In this document: positions 55,611-64,000 of the stretch, piece after piece
Numbering within the stretch: the first letter of the stretch is position 1
Layout of the letters: the number at the start of each line of letters is the position of its first letter
Assembly: GCF_017908035.1 (NCBI RefSeq)
Contig: NZ_JAEQMU010000001.1
Coordinates: 992,001-1,056,000, forward strand
Length of the DNA: 64,000 nt
Source: Sphingobacterium tabacisoli
Lineage (GTDB): Bacteria > Bacteroidota > Bacteroidia > Sphingobacteriales > Sphingobacteriaceae
Direction of reading: 5' to 3'
Made by a program: the position numbers and the translations under genes
The notes under the pieces: generated by a model
What the model saw: the letters and a program-made list of their open reading frames with translations, nothing else
Told to the model about the DNA's origin: nothing
The model's database searches: none

Positions 55611-57269
55611 ATGGAAAACCCGATAGCGCGGCAAAAAAGCAAACTGATGCGGGCAGCCAAGTTGATCAGCATCCTTGGCAAGTATGGTTTTGAAGACCTC
55701 AAATCCAAAATAACCAGTAAAGAGGACACAACAGCTTCTTCGACAGGAACCACCGCAGATCAAACCCCTTTATTCTACGAGCGCATCCGCAAAGCAATCG
55801 AAGAACTCGGCCCCACCTATGTCAAGTTTGGACAGACCCTCTCTACCCGCGAAGACCTACTGCCTCCGCAGCTTATCCTCGAGCTGAAGAAGCTACAGGA
55901 CAATGTGTCGCCCGAGAAAATCGATATTCGCAGCTGGCTTGAGAATGAGCTACAGCTTGACGATCTCTCGACCGTTTTCCAGCACATAGACGAACAGCCA
56001 TTTGCTTCGGCCTCTATTGCACAGGTCTACAAAGCCACCCTGAGCAATGGCACCTTCGTAATCCTAAAAGTAAAACGGACAGGCATCCGGGAAATCGTGA
56101 CTGCCGACCTACTCCTACTCAAAGATATTATCAACCTACTCATTGATTACTATCCATTGGTACGGGAGATCAATCTTCCTGATATATTCGAAGCCTTTGA
56201 AAAGAATATTATGGAAGAGTTATCCTTTCAGCACGAACTCAAAAACATCCAACAGTTTGCCCGCAATTTCAGCGATGAGCCCCGCATCAAATGCATGCAG
56301 GCCTACCCCGAACTATCTACTGATAACCTACTGTGTATCTCCTGGATCCAGGGATTCCGGATTACCGACAGCTCTTCCATCCAGTCACAGCAGCTTGATC
56401 CAGAATACATCATCGACACCGGGTTAGACCTTTACCTCACACAGGTACTCGAGCATGGCCTCTTTCATGCCGATCCCCATCCCGGCAATATGCTCGTCAC
56501 CCCTTCGGGCCATATCGCCTTTATCGATCTTGGCGCTATGGCACGCCTGCTCCCTAGGGACAAAGAGCAACTCGAAAACTTTATCCTCTATTTCATTAAC
56601 AAGGATGTCGACAATCTCATTCGGACCATCAAACGCATGTCCATCCGTATCCATATCAAAAATGAAAAGGTACTCGAGCGGGATATACAGGCCATGTTTG
56701 ACATGATTGCGACCCAATCGCTCAAAGAACTGGATGTCAAAGCGGTTTTTTCAAGGTTTTCGAAAATACTCAATCAGAATGACATCCTCATGCCCGACCA
56801 CATCTACCTCCTTGTGCGGGGCATCGTGTTATTAGAAGGCATTGGACGTTCCTTATTGCCCGATCTAAATATCATTGACAAGGTCAAGCCCTATATCACC
56901 AAGATTATGGCCAAACGCCTTTCTCCTCCTTACATCATCGAGAACATCCTACAATCGCTACAGCAACTACAGGGGACACTATCGGCGGCGCCCAAGTCTT
57001 TAATAGACCTGCTGCACAAAGTAGAACAGGGCGAATTAAAATTCCGTATAGATAGTCAGGAGCTTGCTGGATTACAGCAGCAACAACGCAAAGACAGCAG
57101 CATCAACAGAAACCTCTATATCGCAGGCGTCTTATTTCTCGGGGGCTGTCTCCTGTCCGGTGTACAGCAGACCACCTTCTTGGGCATCCCTTGGATAAGT
57201 TGGATACTGTTTGGCTTTAGCTTGATTTTCTTTGTACTGGCCGGAATACGCAAAATACACATAGGGTAA
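55611..57269 (+). CDS. ABC1/UbiB-family atypical kinase
   Basis: A 552-residue membrane-anchored protein of the ADCK/UbiB group, linked to quinone biosynthesis. Key features are KxGQ-like YVKFGQTLSTREDLLP, the Ala-rich nucleotide loop FASASIAQVYKA, MEELSFQHELKN, and the catalytic LFHADPHPGNMLV with IDLGAM. The last 45 residues form two transmembrane helices (LYIAGVLFLGGCLLSG; WISWILFGFSLIFFVLAG). Bacteroidota that use menaquinone also carry such genes, so the exact quinone role is uncertain. Confidence 0.93.
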   Translation: MENPIARQKSKLMRAAKLISILGKYGFEDLKSKITSKEDTTASSTGTTADQTPLFYERIRKAIEELGPTYVKFGQTLSTREDLLPPQLILELKKLQDNVSPEKIDIRSWLENELQLDDLSTVFQHIDEQPFASASIAQVYKATLSNGTFVILKVKRTGIREIVTADLLLLKDIINLLIDYYPLVREINLPDIFEAFEKNIMEELSFQHELKNIQQFARNFSDEPRIKCMQAYPELSTDNLLCISWIQGFRITDSSSIQSQQLDPEYIIDTGLDLYLTQVLEHGLFHADPHPGNMLVTPSGHIAFIDLGAMARLLPRDKEQLENFILYFINKDVDNLIRTIKRMSIRIHIKNEKVLERDIQAMFDMIATQSLKELDVKAVFSRFSKILNQNDILMPDHIYLLVRGIVLLEGIGRSLLPDLNIIDKVKPYITKIMAKRLSPPYIIENILQSLQQLQGTLSAAPKSLIDLLHKVEQGELKFRIDSQELAGLQQQQRKDSSINRNLYIAGVLFLGGCLLSGVQQTTFLGIPWISWILFGFSLIFFVLAGIRKIHIG

Positions 57270-57451
57270 CTTTATTATAGCGATTCTCCCTACTAAAATG
57301 AGATCCGTTGCTATTTAATAAGACAGTCAGAACTGAACTATGTCTAAGATTTATTAGGTACTGGTACGCTAAAAGATTCACGACAAGGCACCCAAAGCCA
57401 TTCGCCTAAGCCTAAGTTCGATAGTACCCAAACAAGGCTATCCTATTTCGG

Positions 57452-58192
57452 TCAAAACGGAATATAAACAAGCCGCTCTTTAAACTTACCAGCGACAAAG
57501 ACAAAAAGAACGTCATACGCATAGGAGGTATCTCCATTTGAAGCGCCAATATATAACGCATCACGCTCTTTGTCATAGGTGATCAGCATCGGGAACCGAC
57601 TACCATGCTGTAGATCTTCTCCCACAGAAAACAAAGTCTCCAATTCTTTAGCAGGCACCCCAGTCTTCCGTCCCCCGATCTCTACCTCAATAGATTTATA
57701 CCTAGACGCTTTTACATTAGGGTCGTAAAGTCCCCATACCGGCACTCCGTTCAGCGCGATATCACCGTTTTCATCCATCTTCAACTTTCCTTTCAATGCA
57801 TTAGGATTAGCGTTATCAAATTCCACTCGCACCGAAACATCCGCTGTAGTTCCTTTTCCCTTCGGGCTTTTAAACAGCCAGTGGGTTTGATCGGAAGCCA
57901 CCAAAGGCACAGACGCTAACTGACTAAGCACTTTCAATCTAGAAGCATGGATATAGCCATCCAACTCTTTGTCATTCACCCTGAACGTCACGGACACCCA
58001 GTTTCCGGACATACCATCTGCCTCCAGATGATATACAACAGCATGAGAATTCACCTTGCCTACAATCTTGCTTTTTACATTAGGCTCTTCCCTAATATTG
58101 ACGAATCCGTCTGGATCCAATACCTTCATAAACTGAGCCTCAGCAGATAGCACACCGCTCAGCAGGCCTACAAGCAATAAAATGCGTATCAT
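57452..58192 (-). CDS. Exported SH3-domain protein
   Basis: A 246-residue protein with signal peptide (MIRILLLVGLLSGVLSAEAQ) followed by a bacterial SH3 domain (DGFVNIREEPNVKSKIVGKV ... GNWVSVTFRV). The C-terminal 150 residues are unassigned but beta-rich. SH3 modules often bind cell-wall peptides. The 181-base gap to the UbiB-family gene contains no feature I recognise. Confidence 0.8.
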   Translation of the reverse strand: MIRILLLVGLLSGVLSAEAQFMKVLDPDGFVNIREEPNVKSKIVGKVNSHAVVYHLEADGMSGNWVSVTFRVNDKELDGYIHASRLKVLSQLASVPLVASDQTHWLFKSPKGKGTTADVSVRVEFDNANPNALKGKLKMDENGDIALNGVPVWGLYDPNVKASRYKSIEVEIGGRKTGVPAKELETLFSVGEDLQHGSRFPMLITYDKERDALYIGASNGDTSYAYDVLFVFVAGKFKERLVYIPF

Positions 58193-58355
58193 AGATTATC
58201 TGTTTTTGAATATAAAGCACCATTCTTCATCATCTGGATGGTTACCATAAGTGTTTAAAAATTTAGGAATAAAGATAGTCCCTATTTGTAAAAAAACAGC
58301 TATACAAAAACAAAACATTTCGCTCAAGTGTATTTATTTAAAACAAACTTCATAT

Positions 58356-59417
58356 ATGCTCATCCTACTACTGTCCTGTTTACTTATCCTTCTCAGCATC
58401 CTCCCCTTTATACAACATCAACATTGGATTTTCCGCGTGCCCGAGTTCCTAAAGCTACAGATCCTTATTCTGCAAGGGGCTGTCTTTGCACTGCTATTCA
58501 TTTTTAGCGACAGAGATCCACTCTTTTGGTTTATACAGTCTATACAACTGCTGTTAATGATCTATCATATGTATATCCTGTCGCGGTATACTAAGTTCTG
58601 GCGTACACCAGTAATTCAAAAATCTGCTTCAGCTTCAGATCATATTAAAATTATCTCCTGTAATGTATACCAGGACAATCGGGAGTATGAGCGTTTTATA
58701 GCCCTAGTCCGAAAAGAAGTGCCTGACATTGTGCTTACGATGGAAAGTGATAACCGCTGGGAGCAGGCACTACGTCAGCTGGAGAACGACTATCCAAATA
58801 CTCAAAAAGTCACATTGGACAACACTTACGGAATGCACTTCTATACGCGCCTCCGGGTAATAAAGATTCAGACACACTATTTTGTAGCTGATGATCTCCC
58901 TAGTATCGAAGCCGAACTTGAGACTAAGGATGGGTACCGTTTTATTTTCTTTGGTGTTCATCCTCCGCCACCGAGTCCCACCGAAGAAGAAAATTCGAAA
59001 GAGCGTGATGGTGACCTTCTAAGCGTAGCCAAGCGCGTACGTCACTATACACTACCTGTCGTGGTTGCAGGAGACTTTAATAATGTAGCATGGGCAAAGA
59101 GTTCGATTCTATTCAGAAAAACCAGCCAGCTTATCGATGCCCGTATCGGCCGGGGAATACTCGCGACTTTCCATGCTAAATATTGGTTCTTTCGGGTTCC
59201 TCTGGATCTACTATTCCATAGCCCGCAGGTATTCATCGACCGATTAACGATTCTGCCCGATATCGGATCGGATCACTTTCCTGTATCCTGCACCTTCCAT
59301 ATCGACCGACAATCTGATGATCAGGAAGAGCGTCTCGAGAACCTGGACAAGGATGAAATGCAGGATGTGAACGAGCTGATCCAAGAAGGTAAAGAAGAGG
59401 AAAGCGACAATAGATAA
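58356..59417 (+). CDS. Endonuclease/exonuclease/phosphatase-family membrane protein
   Basis: A protein of about 353 residues from ATG 58356. I prefer this start because it opens directly on a hydrophobic segment (MLILLLSCLLILLSILPF). The frame is open back to 58251, which would add 35 residues. Two more hydrophobic segments follow, then the EEP domain: ISCNVYQDN (metal site), TMESDNRW, FFGVHPPPPS, VVAGDFNNVAW and the catalytic GSDHFPVSC. The C-terminus is acidic (NLDKDEMQDVNELIQEGKEE). Likely an extracytoplasmic phosphodiesterase; substrate unknown. Confidence 0.87.
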   Translation: MLILLLSCLLILLSILPFIQHQHWIFRVPEFLKLQILILQGAVFALLFIFSDRDPLFWFIQSIQLLLMIYHMYILSRYTKFWRTPVIQKSASASDHIKIISCNVYQDNREYERFIALVRKEVPDIVLTMESDNRWEQALRQLENDYPNTQKVTLDNTYGMHFYTRLRVIKIQTHYFVADDLPSIEAELETKDGYRFIFFGVHPPPPSPTEEENSKERDGDLLSVAKRVRHYTLPVVVAGDFNNVAWAKSSILFRKTSQLIDARIGRGILATFHAKYWFFRVPLDLLFHSPQVFIDRLTILPDIGSDHFPVSCTFHIDRQSDDQEERLENLDKDEMQDVNELIQEGKEEESDNR

Positions 59418-59526
59418 CAGCATATGCCATAAGCCAATCTTTATAACCGTATAACATACTATTTTGGTTTTTTTTTCGTATAATAATAAATTTAACCAGA
59501 TAAACTTGAACAATACAACATTCTAT

Positions 59527-60447
59527 ATGCTTCAGATTACGCTTGTACATTTAAAAACACTTTTTCAGACTGCTTAACTCCTTTCTGTATGTTTGCTTTC
59601 ATTCTCGTGCAACAGTACCGGTCAGACCACCGAGAAAGAAATGATAGCTTTTGTTGGGCAACCCCAGATCGCGCTCCATCAATCTACAGCCATAAAAATC
59701 TACTTTACAAGCAAACCCGACCCGGGGAGCATGGTCATCACTTCTACGAATAGCGAACTCGAAACAGAATTTGATGCTTCTACTATAGAAAAAGAGCTCG
59801 AAACCGAAGGAGCAAATTATTTTTACGAGTTCCAGTTTGATGCAGGCGCATTGGGAAAAGTAGATTTCCCAGTCGTTGAGGCTCAGATAGCCGGAAAAAA
59901 ATATACCAGTCAGCCAGCATCTATAGAGGTAGTCGAACAGCTCCCAGTAGACAGTAAGGCTGTACGGACCATCCTCATCACGGACAGAGAGCAATATTTT
60001 TTAGGAGACACCATCACCCTTTCGCTATTCGAGTATTCCAAGTTCATGCAGTTCAGCCGTTTTACACCAGCTGCACTTGTCAAAAAAGGTGGTCCAGAAG
60101 CAATGATAGCAGTTATAGATGAAGGTAATGTAGATTATAAAGTCGGTATTGAAGGCTTTAAGAAGACAATAGATAATCATTTCCATGTCGCAAGCTTTGA
60201 TTGGAACGCCGACTACCAGGGCAAGACTATGTCCCAACTTGATGGGGAGACCTATATCAAAGATCTCATTTTTGAGATCAAACTAATCCCCAAAAGCAAA
60301 GGCACTGTAACAATCGGCAAGAGTAGCTTTGACTACAAAGTCTACCCGTACTTAAATGCCTTCAAGGAACAGCTATTAGGTCCCGAAGAAATACTGCGCG
60401 AGCGTATCAACGTACAGTCCAATAGCCTGGATATTAAAATACAGTAA
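59527..60447 (+). pseudogene. Putative lipoprotein gene with stop codon inside its signal peptide
   Basis: The frame from ATG 59527 reads MLQITLVHLKTLFQTA, then TAA at 59575-59577, then LLSVCLLSFSCNSTGQTTE. The second part is the end of a lipoprotein signal with lipobox LSFSC. Without the TAA the frame would run 307 codons to 60447. The longest uninterrupted start is TTG 59593, giving 284 residues but only five before the cysteine, too short for export. ATG 59641 would give a cytosolic form. The mature part is beta-rich and of unknown function. Either the gene is recently inactivated, uses an unusual start, or the assembly has an error. Confidence 0.6.
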
Positions 60448-60506
60448 ATTTATTACGATCTGATAAGCTACCCGCCACATTGCTACAGCAGATAGCTTAT
60501 CAAGGT

Positions 60507-61517
60507 CTACAGCAAGTGTTTATTTTCCATCAGATAATCCATCGCTTCCTTGACTGCTTTTGCACCTTCCTTCGGATTAAAACCGAGTTCAGTCCTTGAT
60601 TTCGAAATATCAAAATCCTGTTGTAGACCAGAAAACATCGCTATTTCCTTGGTTGTAAGCACTGGAGGTTTACCACTTAGTTTTGCCGAAAATTCCATAA
60701 CACCTGCTATCGCATACAGGACGAACTTAGGTACAGCACCTGGTATTTTTAACTTTAATTCGGGATAAAGCCGTTGCGCGAGTTTAGTCGTATCCGTAAT
60801 GGTCATACATTTCTCATTTGCCAAAATATAGCGTTCACCCGATCGTCCCTTTTCTGCGGCCAGACAGCACCCTTCTGCGACATCTTTCACGTCAACCCAG
60901 TTTAGCGTAATCTTGGTATCCATTGGTATCTGCTTATTCAAAATCAGCTTCAACACCCCATATGATACATTGAGCGGCAGAAAAGCTTCACTTCCGATCA
61001 TAGCACCGGGCATCACCGACACCAATTCTATTCCCAACTCCTGTGCCAACTGAAAAGCCAGCCTTTCGCCATCATTCTTAGAGTTATAATACATGTCCCT
61101 ACGATCAGGATTATAACCATTGCTCTCTTTCGTAGGCAAATTGGTATAATCAAGCGCCGCGATCGAACTCACATAGACGATCCGCTTTACACCTGCCTCT
61201 GCAGCCGCTTCTATCGTATTTCGCGTTCCCTGCATGTTGACATCATAAATCTCCTTTTTCGGATCTTTTGCCCATAGCTTAAATGCGGCACCTACTGCGT
61301 AAAACGTATGGACATCCTTCAGTGCACGCACGAACGAAGCTTTATCCGTTATATCAGCTTGTACAATTTCACAATCCAGCCCTTCGAAACAGTTTTCTTT
61401 TTTGAGTTTACGGACAGAAGCACGGACCTCAAATCCTTTTTTGATGAGTAATCTTACGAGATTATTTCCCAAGTGTCCATTTGCACCGGACACCAATACC
61501 TTATTTTTTTCTTTCAT
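60507..61517 (-). CDS. NAD-dependent epimerase/dehydratase (extended SDR, DFR-like)
   Basis: A 336-residue cytosolic oxidoreductase. The nucleotide fold is VSGANGHLGNNLVRLL; the catalytic Tyr-Lys pair is YYNSKNDGERLA (YxxxN/K-like, with Tyr and Lys spaced by three); IVYVSSIAAL supplies the Ser. Similar to dihydroflavonol reductase-like proteins; substrate unknown. ATG 61517 (MKEKNKVLVSG) is preferred over 61544. Confidence 0.9.
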   Translation of the reverse strand: MKEKNKVLVSGANGHLGNNLVRLLIKKGFEVRASVRKLKKENCFEGLDCEIVQADITDKASFVRALKDVHTFYAVGAAFKLWAKDPKKEIYDVNMQGTRNTIEAAAEAGVKRIVYVSSIAALDYTNLPTKESNGYNPDRRDMYYNSKNDGERLAFQLAQELGIELVSVMPGAMIGSEAFLPLNVSYGVLKLILNKQIPMDTKITLNWVDVKDVAEGCCLAAEKGRSGERYILANEKCMTITDTTKLAQRLYPELKLKIPGAVPKFVLYAIAGVMEFSAKLSGKPPVLTTKEIAMFSGLQQDFDISKSRTELGFNPKEGAKAVKEAMDYLMENKHLL

Positions 61518-61642
61518 CTGTTTTGATTTTAAATGATAGGACAAAGTTCAGCCCTATCCACTCAAAACCACTTCACAAATGTTACCTAATAAGCTGCCTG
61601 CTGATATGGGGTACCGTTTGTTTGGAGTACCTCTTCGGCATC

Positions 61643-62197
61643 CTACTTTTTTCCGTTACCCTGTGCGCCATCCCAATAAGGCAATATACTACGTCGATAC
61701 TTTAAATAATCTTCAGGAATATTTTCAAAGGCTTCTACCACCAAAGTCACCTTGCCATTTGCTGGCCAGCCCCAATAATTCTCTTTCAAAACAGCATCTT
61801 CCGATCGGATATTCCATTCGGGAATATTCACCATCGAGAATCCAGCGGCATCTGAATAGATCCCTGCCCTCTCAAATGCTTTGACAGCCGTATATCTACC
61901 TTTCAGGACAGCACTAATTTCGCCTCCTTGCCCTTCCAAAGACAGGCTTTCTACAATCAGGCCATCCGAATCATTCTTTTCCAAACCTTTTTTAAAATCC
62001 ATAATGAGCTGCAGCTCATTGATCATAGCAATGCTATCTTCTTTTGTCACAAGTATAGAGAAAAGGTCTTCCTGCACAACTTCAAAAGTTTGATGTACAG
62101 GATCTATCGTCACCGTAGCCTTACGACTTACTATTCTCGATTCTTCTACACCTAAAAAAGTAGCAATAGCAAAAAATAAAACACTGATAGGATTCAT
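61643..62197 (-). CDS. Hypothetical exported protein, 184 aa
   Basis: Not recognised. The N-terminus (MNPISVLFFAIATFLGVEES) resembles a short signal peptide. A central region holds FSILVTKEDSIAMINELQLI and DFKKGLEKNDSDGLIVESLS. The C-terminus DYLKYRRSILPYWDGAQGN is rich in aromatic residues. No cofactor or catalytic motif. Monocistronic, between an epimerase gene and a Crp/Fnr gene on the same strand. Confidence 0.7.
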   Translation of the reverse strand: MNPISVLFFAIATFLGVEESRIVSRKATVTIDPVHQTFEVVQEDLFSILVTKEDSIAMINELQLIMDFKKGLEKNDSDGLIVESLSLEGQGGEISAVLKGRYTAVKAFERAGIYSDAAGFSMVNIPEWNIRSEDAVLKENYWGWPANGKVTLVVEAFENIPEDYLKYRRSILPYWDGAQGNGKK

Positions 62198-62241
62198 CTT
62201 ATATCAATCTACATAAATTCATTATACACTATTTTCATTCC

Positions 62242-62844
62242 TCATTCATAAGAAGATTTCATTCGTATCCCCATCATGATCTGCCTACGGATACGGCTCA
62301 GGCTTTTGGGGTTCATCCCCAAAAAAGAAGCAATATACTGCATCGGTACATTATGGATTATTTGAGGATACTCATCCATAAGCTTCAGATAGCGTTGTTC
62401 GGCACTTTGGGTCGCCAGTTCCTTAGCACGGTTTTCATTGTACGATAGCGCTTGCTGAAATACAAGAATACTGAAATCTTTAAACGCAGGACTTTGCTGT
62501 ACCAGTAGATCGAGATCCCTTTTCGTTATACGCAATAGCTCACAGTCTGTAATACACTCCAGATTTTCATCTGATCTACATCCATTTGCGAAGCTGACAT
62601 AGGATGTGATGAAGCCCGGAGGACAGTTGATATGCGTAGTCACCTCTTCTCCTTTACCGTTATAATGAAACAATCTTACAAAACCGGAAACCACAAAATA
62701 CAGGTACGAAGGTATCTTTCCCTCTCCTTCCAGGATACGATTTTTTGAAACCAGCACTGGTTCAAAATACTGTCTGCACAGTGCTCTTTCCAAATCTGGA
62801 AGCATCACATTTTGATCAATAAGTTTCAAAAGCTGATTATGCAT
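62242..62844 (-). CDS. Crp/Fnr-family transcriptional regulator
   Basis: A 200-residue regulator. The N-terminal cyclic-nucleotide-type barrel spans residues about 10-125 (ILEGEGKIPSYLYFVVSGFV). The C-terminal helix-turn-helix is IASFLGMNPKSLSRIRRQIM. The effector-binding arginine pocket is not conserved, so the ligand is not cAMP by sequence. The promoter box ends 3 bases before the ATG. Targets unknown. Confidence 0.9.
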   Translation of the reverse strand: MHNQLLKLIDQNVMLPDLERALCRQYFEPVLVSKNRILEGEGKIPSYLYFVVSGFVRLFHYNGKGEEVTTHINCPPGFITSYVSFANGCRSDENLECITDCELLRITKRDLDLLVQQSPAFKDFSILVFQQALSYNENRAKELATQSAEQRYLKLMDEYPQIIHNVPMQYIASFLGMNPKSLSRIRRQIMMGIRMKSSYE

Positions 62845-62847
62845 ACC

Positions 62848-62880
62848 TAAAGATAAGATTTACGGTTTTAAATAAAACAA
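62848..62880 (-). promoter_or_regulatory. Promoter abutting the Crp/Fnr start codon
   Basis: Minus strand TTG (62880-62878), 22-base spacer, TATCTTTA (62855-62848, one mismatch), then three bases and ATG 62844. Predicted start is the A of the ATG. Confidence 0.6.
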
Positions 62881-62984
62881 AATGTTCAAAACCATCCCCA
62901 TTTTTAATCTAAAAAATATAGTCAATAATAGGGATTGTCAATCTCTTCAATTGTTCTTAATATTGGAATATATTTCGATAATGT

Positions 62985-63575
62985 ATGTACATAAAATATT
63001 TAAGCATCAGCTTATCTGCTTTATTGATAAGTTCCTGCAATCAAAAAAACACGACTTCTGCGCAAAAAACAACCGATTCTGCAACAGTCACGACGAATAA
63101 GGAGGTTTCCAATCCTACAGACCTCCACAAAGGAAGTGTAACGGATAAATCTATCGATCAAGGACTAGAATGGCTGGAAAGCATTTTCAAAACAAAAAAC
63201 TCAGACAAATACTTTCCTGAATATAATGTAGAAGAAAAGTTGTGTACCAAGCGATTTCAGGAATTTATTGCTGATTCGGGTGAACTCTACGGCCCCTCCA
63301 ACCTGACAGATGAAGAGTACCCCGCAGCTGAGAAAAAATATAAAGCCAAGTGGTCCAATATATATCCGATAGAAGAGCGCGAAATGTGGCTATTCGGGAG
63401 AGGCAATGGCGATATCGGAGAGCTGAAGCAATTAGACATCAACAAGATCAAAGATGGACTGTACCAGGTATTTATCGATTACGGCGAGGGTATTAAAACG
63501 CAGAATGAGGTAACGCTGGTTCACGAACACGGCGATTACAAAATTGATTACTGCAAGACGGAGTTTGTAGACTAG
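62985..63575 (+). CDS. Hypothetical lipoprotein, 196 aa
   Basis: Function not recognised. Signal peptide with lipobox SSC at C18 (SALLISSCNQ), then a Thr/Ser-rich linker (25-50) and a folded part (IDQGLEWLESIFKTKNSDKY to the C-terminus). An NTF2-like or DUF3828-type fold is possible from the pattern EKLCTKRFQEFIADSGELYG but not proven. The upstream TATATTTC (62969-62976) is one base from the promoter consensus. Confidence 0.75.
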   Translation: MYIKYLSISLSALLISSCNQKNTTSAQKTTDSATVTTNKEVSNPTDLHKGSVTDKSIDQGLEWLESIFKTKNSDKYFPEYNVEEKLCTKRFQEFIADSGELYGPSNLTDEEYPAAEKKYKAKWSNIYPIEEREMWLFGRGNGDIGELKQLDINKIKDGLYQVFIDYGEGIKTQNEVTLVHEHGDYKIDYCKTEFVD

Positions 63576-63608
63576 ATTAACAATGAGATTATCTACGATG
63601 AGCCCTTC

Positions 63609-63637
63609 GGGGTTGCTTCATTTCATTCGCAATGACG
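63609..63637. repeat. Short interspersed repeat of the CGTCATTGCGA...GAAGCAA type
   Basis: On the minus strand the sequence reads CGTCATTGCGA, eight other bases, then GAAGCAA. This matches a short palindromic motif found dispersed in many bacterial genomes. It lies in the 84-base gap between two convergent genes. No second copy was noticed in this window. Confidence 0.5.
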
Positions 63638-63659
63638 TCTTTAGAAGAGTTTACAACAA

Positions 63660-64000
63660 TTAAAACAATTCCTCTTTAACCTGTATTTTGACGTAAGCCA
63701 TCTTTTGGACTTTACCTTTTGCGGGAGCCGAATTGAGCGGGTATACTGCGGCATAGTATGTGTTCTTATCTGCCCAGAACGCTTTTTCGTCATCTGCTAT
63801 CTTGAAGCTGGTAAAGTTGACGTACAACAGGCCTTGCTGTCCTTTTTCTTCTGGCACATACTTGCTGATTACAAAATCACTACCGACACTGGAGTTGGAC
63901 GTAACCCACGATATGCAGCTTCTGGCAGGAAGAACCTGCGGATAACCTGCAGCATATAGATCATACCTGACCGCAGCAAGTGGCTCATAAAACGTGTAGT
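63660..64000 (-). CDS. C-terminal fragment of an unrecognised protein, cut by window edge
   Basis: The minus-strand frame is open from the window end to the stop at 63660-63662, giving at least 113 residues. The visible part ends MAYVKIQVKEELF and contains SVGSDFVISKYVPEEKGQQG and FWADKNTYYAAVYPLNSAPA. No known motif. The internal GTG at 63857 is not a start: the same frame continues upstream without interruption to the edge. Aromatic and beta-prone composition suggests an extracytoplasmic domain. Confidence 0.75.
   Translation of the reverse strand, partial: YTFYEPLAAVRYDLYAAGYPQVLPARSCISWVTSNSSVGSDFVISKYVPEEKGQQGLLYVNFTSFKIADDEKAFWADKNTYYAAVYPLNSAPAKGKVQKMAYVKIQVKEELF

Noticed and set aside
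59527..59577. A 16-codon leader peptide upstream of the 59593 frame
   Set aside because: It is in the same frame as the gene and together they form a lipoprotein signal, so a broken signal peptide is more likely than a regulatory peptide; no codon bias towards one amino acid.
63600..63620. GAGCCCTTCGGGG as a terminator after the 196-aa lipoprotein gene
   Set aside because: The stem is only 3-4 bp and no T run follows; the sequence is better explained by the dispersed repeat.
63660..63857. A complete 65-aa gene starting at GTG 63857
   Set aside because: The frame continues without a stop to the window end, so this is the C-terminus of a longer protein.

Overview
The window reads as chromosomal DNA of a Bacteroidota bacterium, most likely Sphingobacteriaceae (Sphingobacterium/Pedobacter-like). 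The reasons are moderate AT-richness, a TonB-dependent receptor paired with a DUF4249 lipoprotein, DUF4783 next to nadC, a monomeric isocitrate dehydrogenase, almost no Shine-Dalgarno sequences, and repeated matches to the Bacteroidota sigma-A promoter TTG-N18-23-TAnnTTTG. I see no phage, insertion sequence, CRISPR array, rRNA or tRNA. The species assignment is inference.

Layout. 1-3.6 kb: acyl-CoA synthetase (cut by the window edge) and carbon-starvation peptide transporter CstA. 3.8-6.6 kb: GNAT protein, PQQ-type sugar dehydrogenase lipoprotein, small ORF, universal stress protein. 7-9 kb: an ECF sigma factor with a protein that appears to span both membranes (cytosolic segment, one helix, periplasmic linker, beta-barrel). 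9-17.5 kb: HAD phosphatase, proline dehydrogenase, S4-aroB-Nudix operon, ATP-cone/Mrr nuclease, DUF2892, zinc-less sirtuin, glutamate dehydrogenase, CDF transporter. 17.8-20.2 kb: hisGD preceded by a promoter and a His-rich leader peptide. 20.2-33.4 kb: patatin, TetR-nitroreductase, isocitrate dehydrogenase, formimidoylglutamase/arginase, M48 peptidase, DUF4783-nadC-plsY, gpmI plus lipoprotein, TerC, apt, HhH protein.

33.5-41.6 kb: a polysaccharide deacetylase converges on a tight six-gene minus-strand operon (2Fe-2S flavin reductase, PNGase F-like amidase, propeller protein, secreted esterase, TonB receptor, DUF4249). 41.8-46.7 kb: rimP-nusA-infB, with an intrinsic terminator lying between its only visible promoter and rimP. 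46.8-48.1 kb: XRE/S24 repressor divergent from a degenerate GIY-YIG protein. 48.2-57.3 kb: metalloprotease-propeller-barrel fusion, PBP1A, rpoN, UbiB-family kinase. 57.4-64 kb: SH3 protein, EEP-family protein, a gene whose signal peptide is interrupted by an in-frame stop, NAD-dependent epimerase, hypotheticals, a Crp/Fnr regulator and a cut C-terminal fragment.

The strongest observations are regulatory: the his attenuator candidate, the rimP-nusA-infB leader terminator, five genes whose -7 promoter box sits so close to the start codon that leaderless mRNA is predicted, and the sigma/dual-membrane anti-sigma pair. The PNGase F-TonB operon is the best candidate for a poorly described uptake system.
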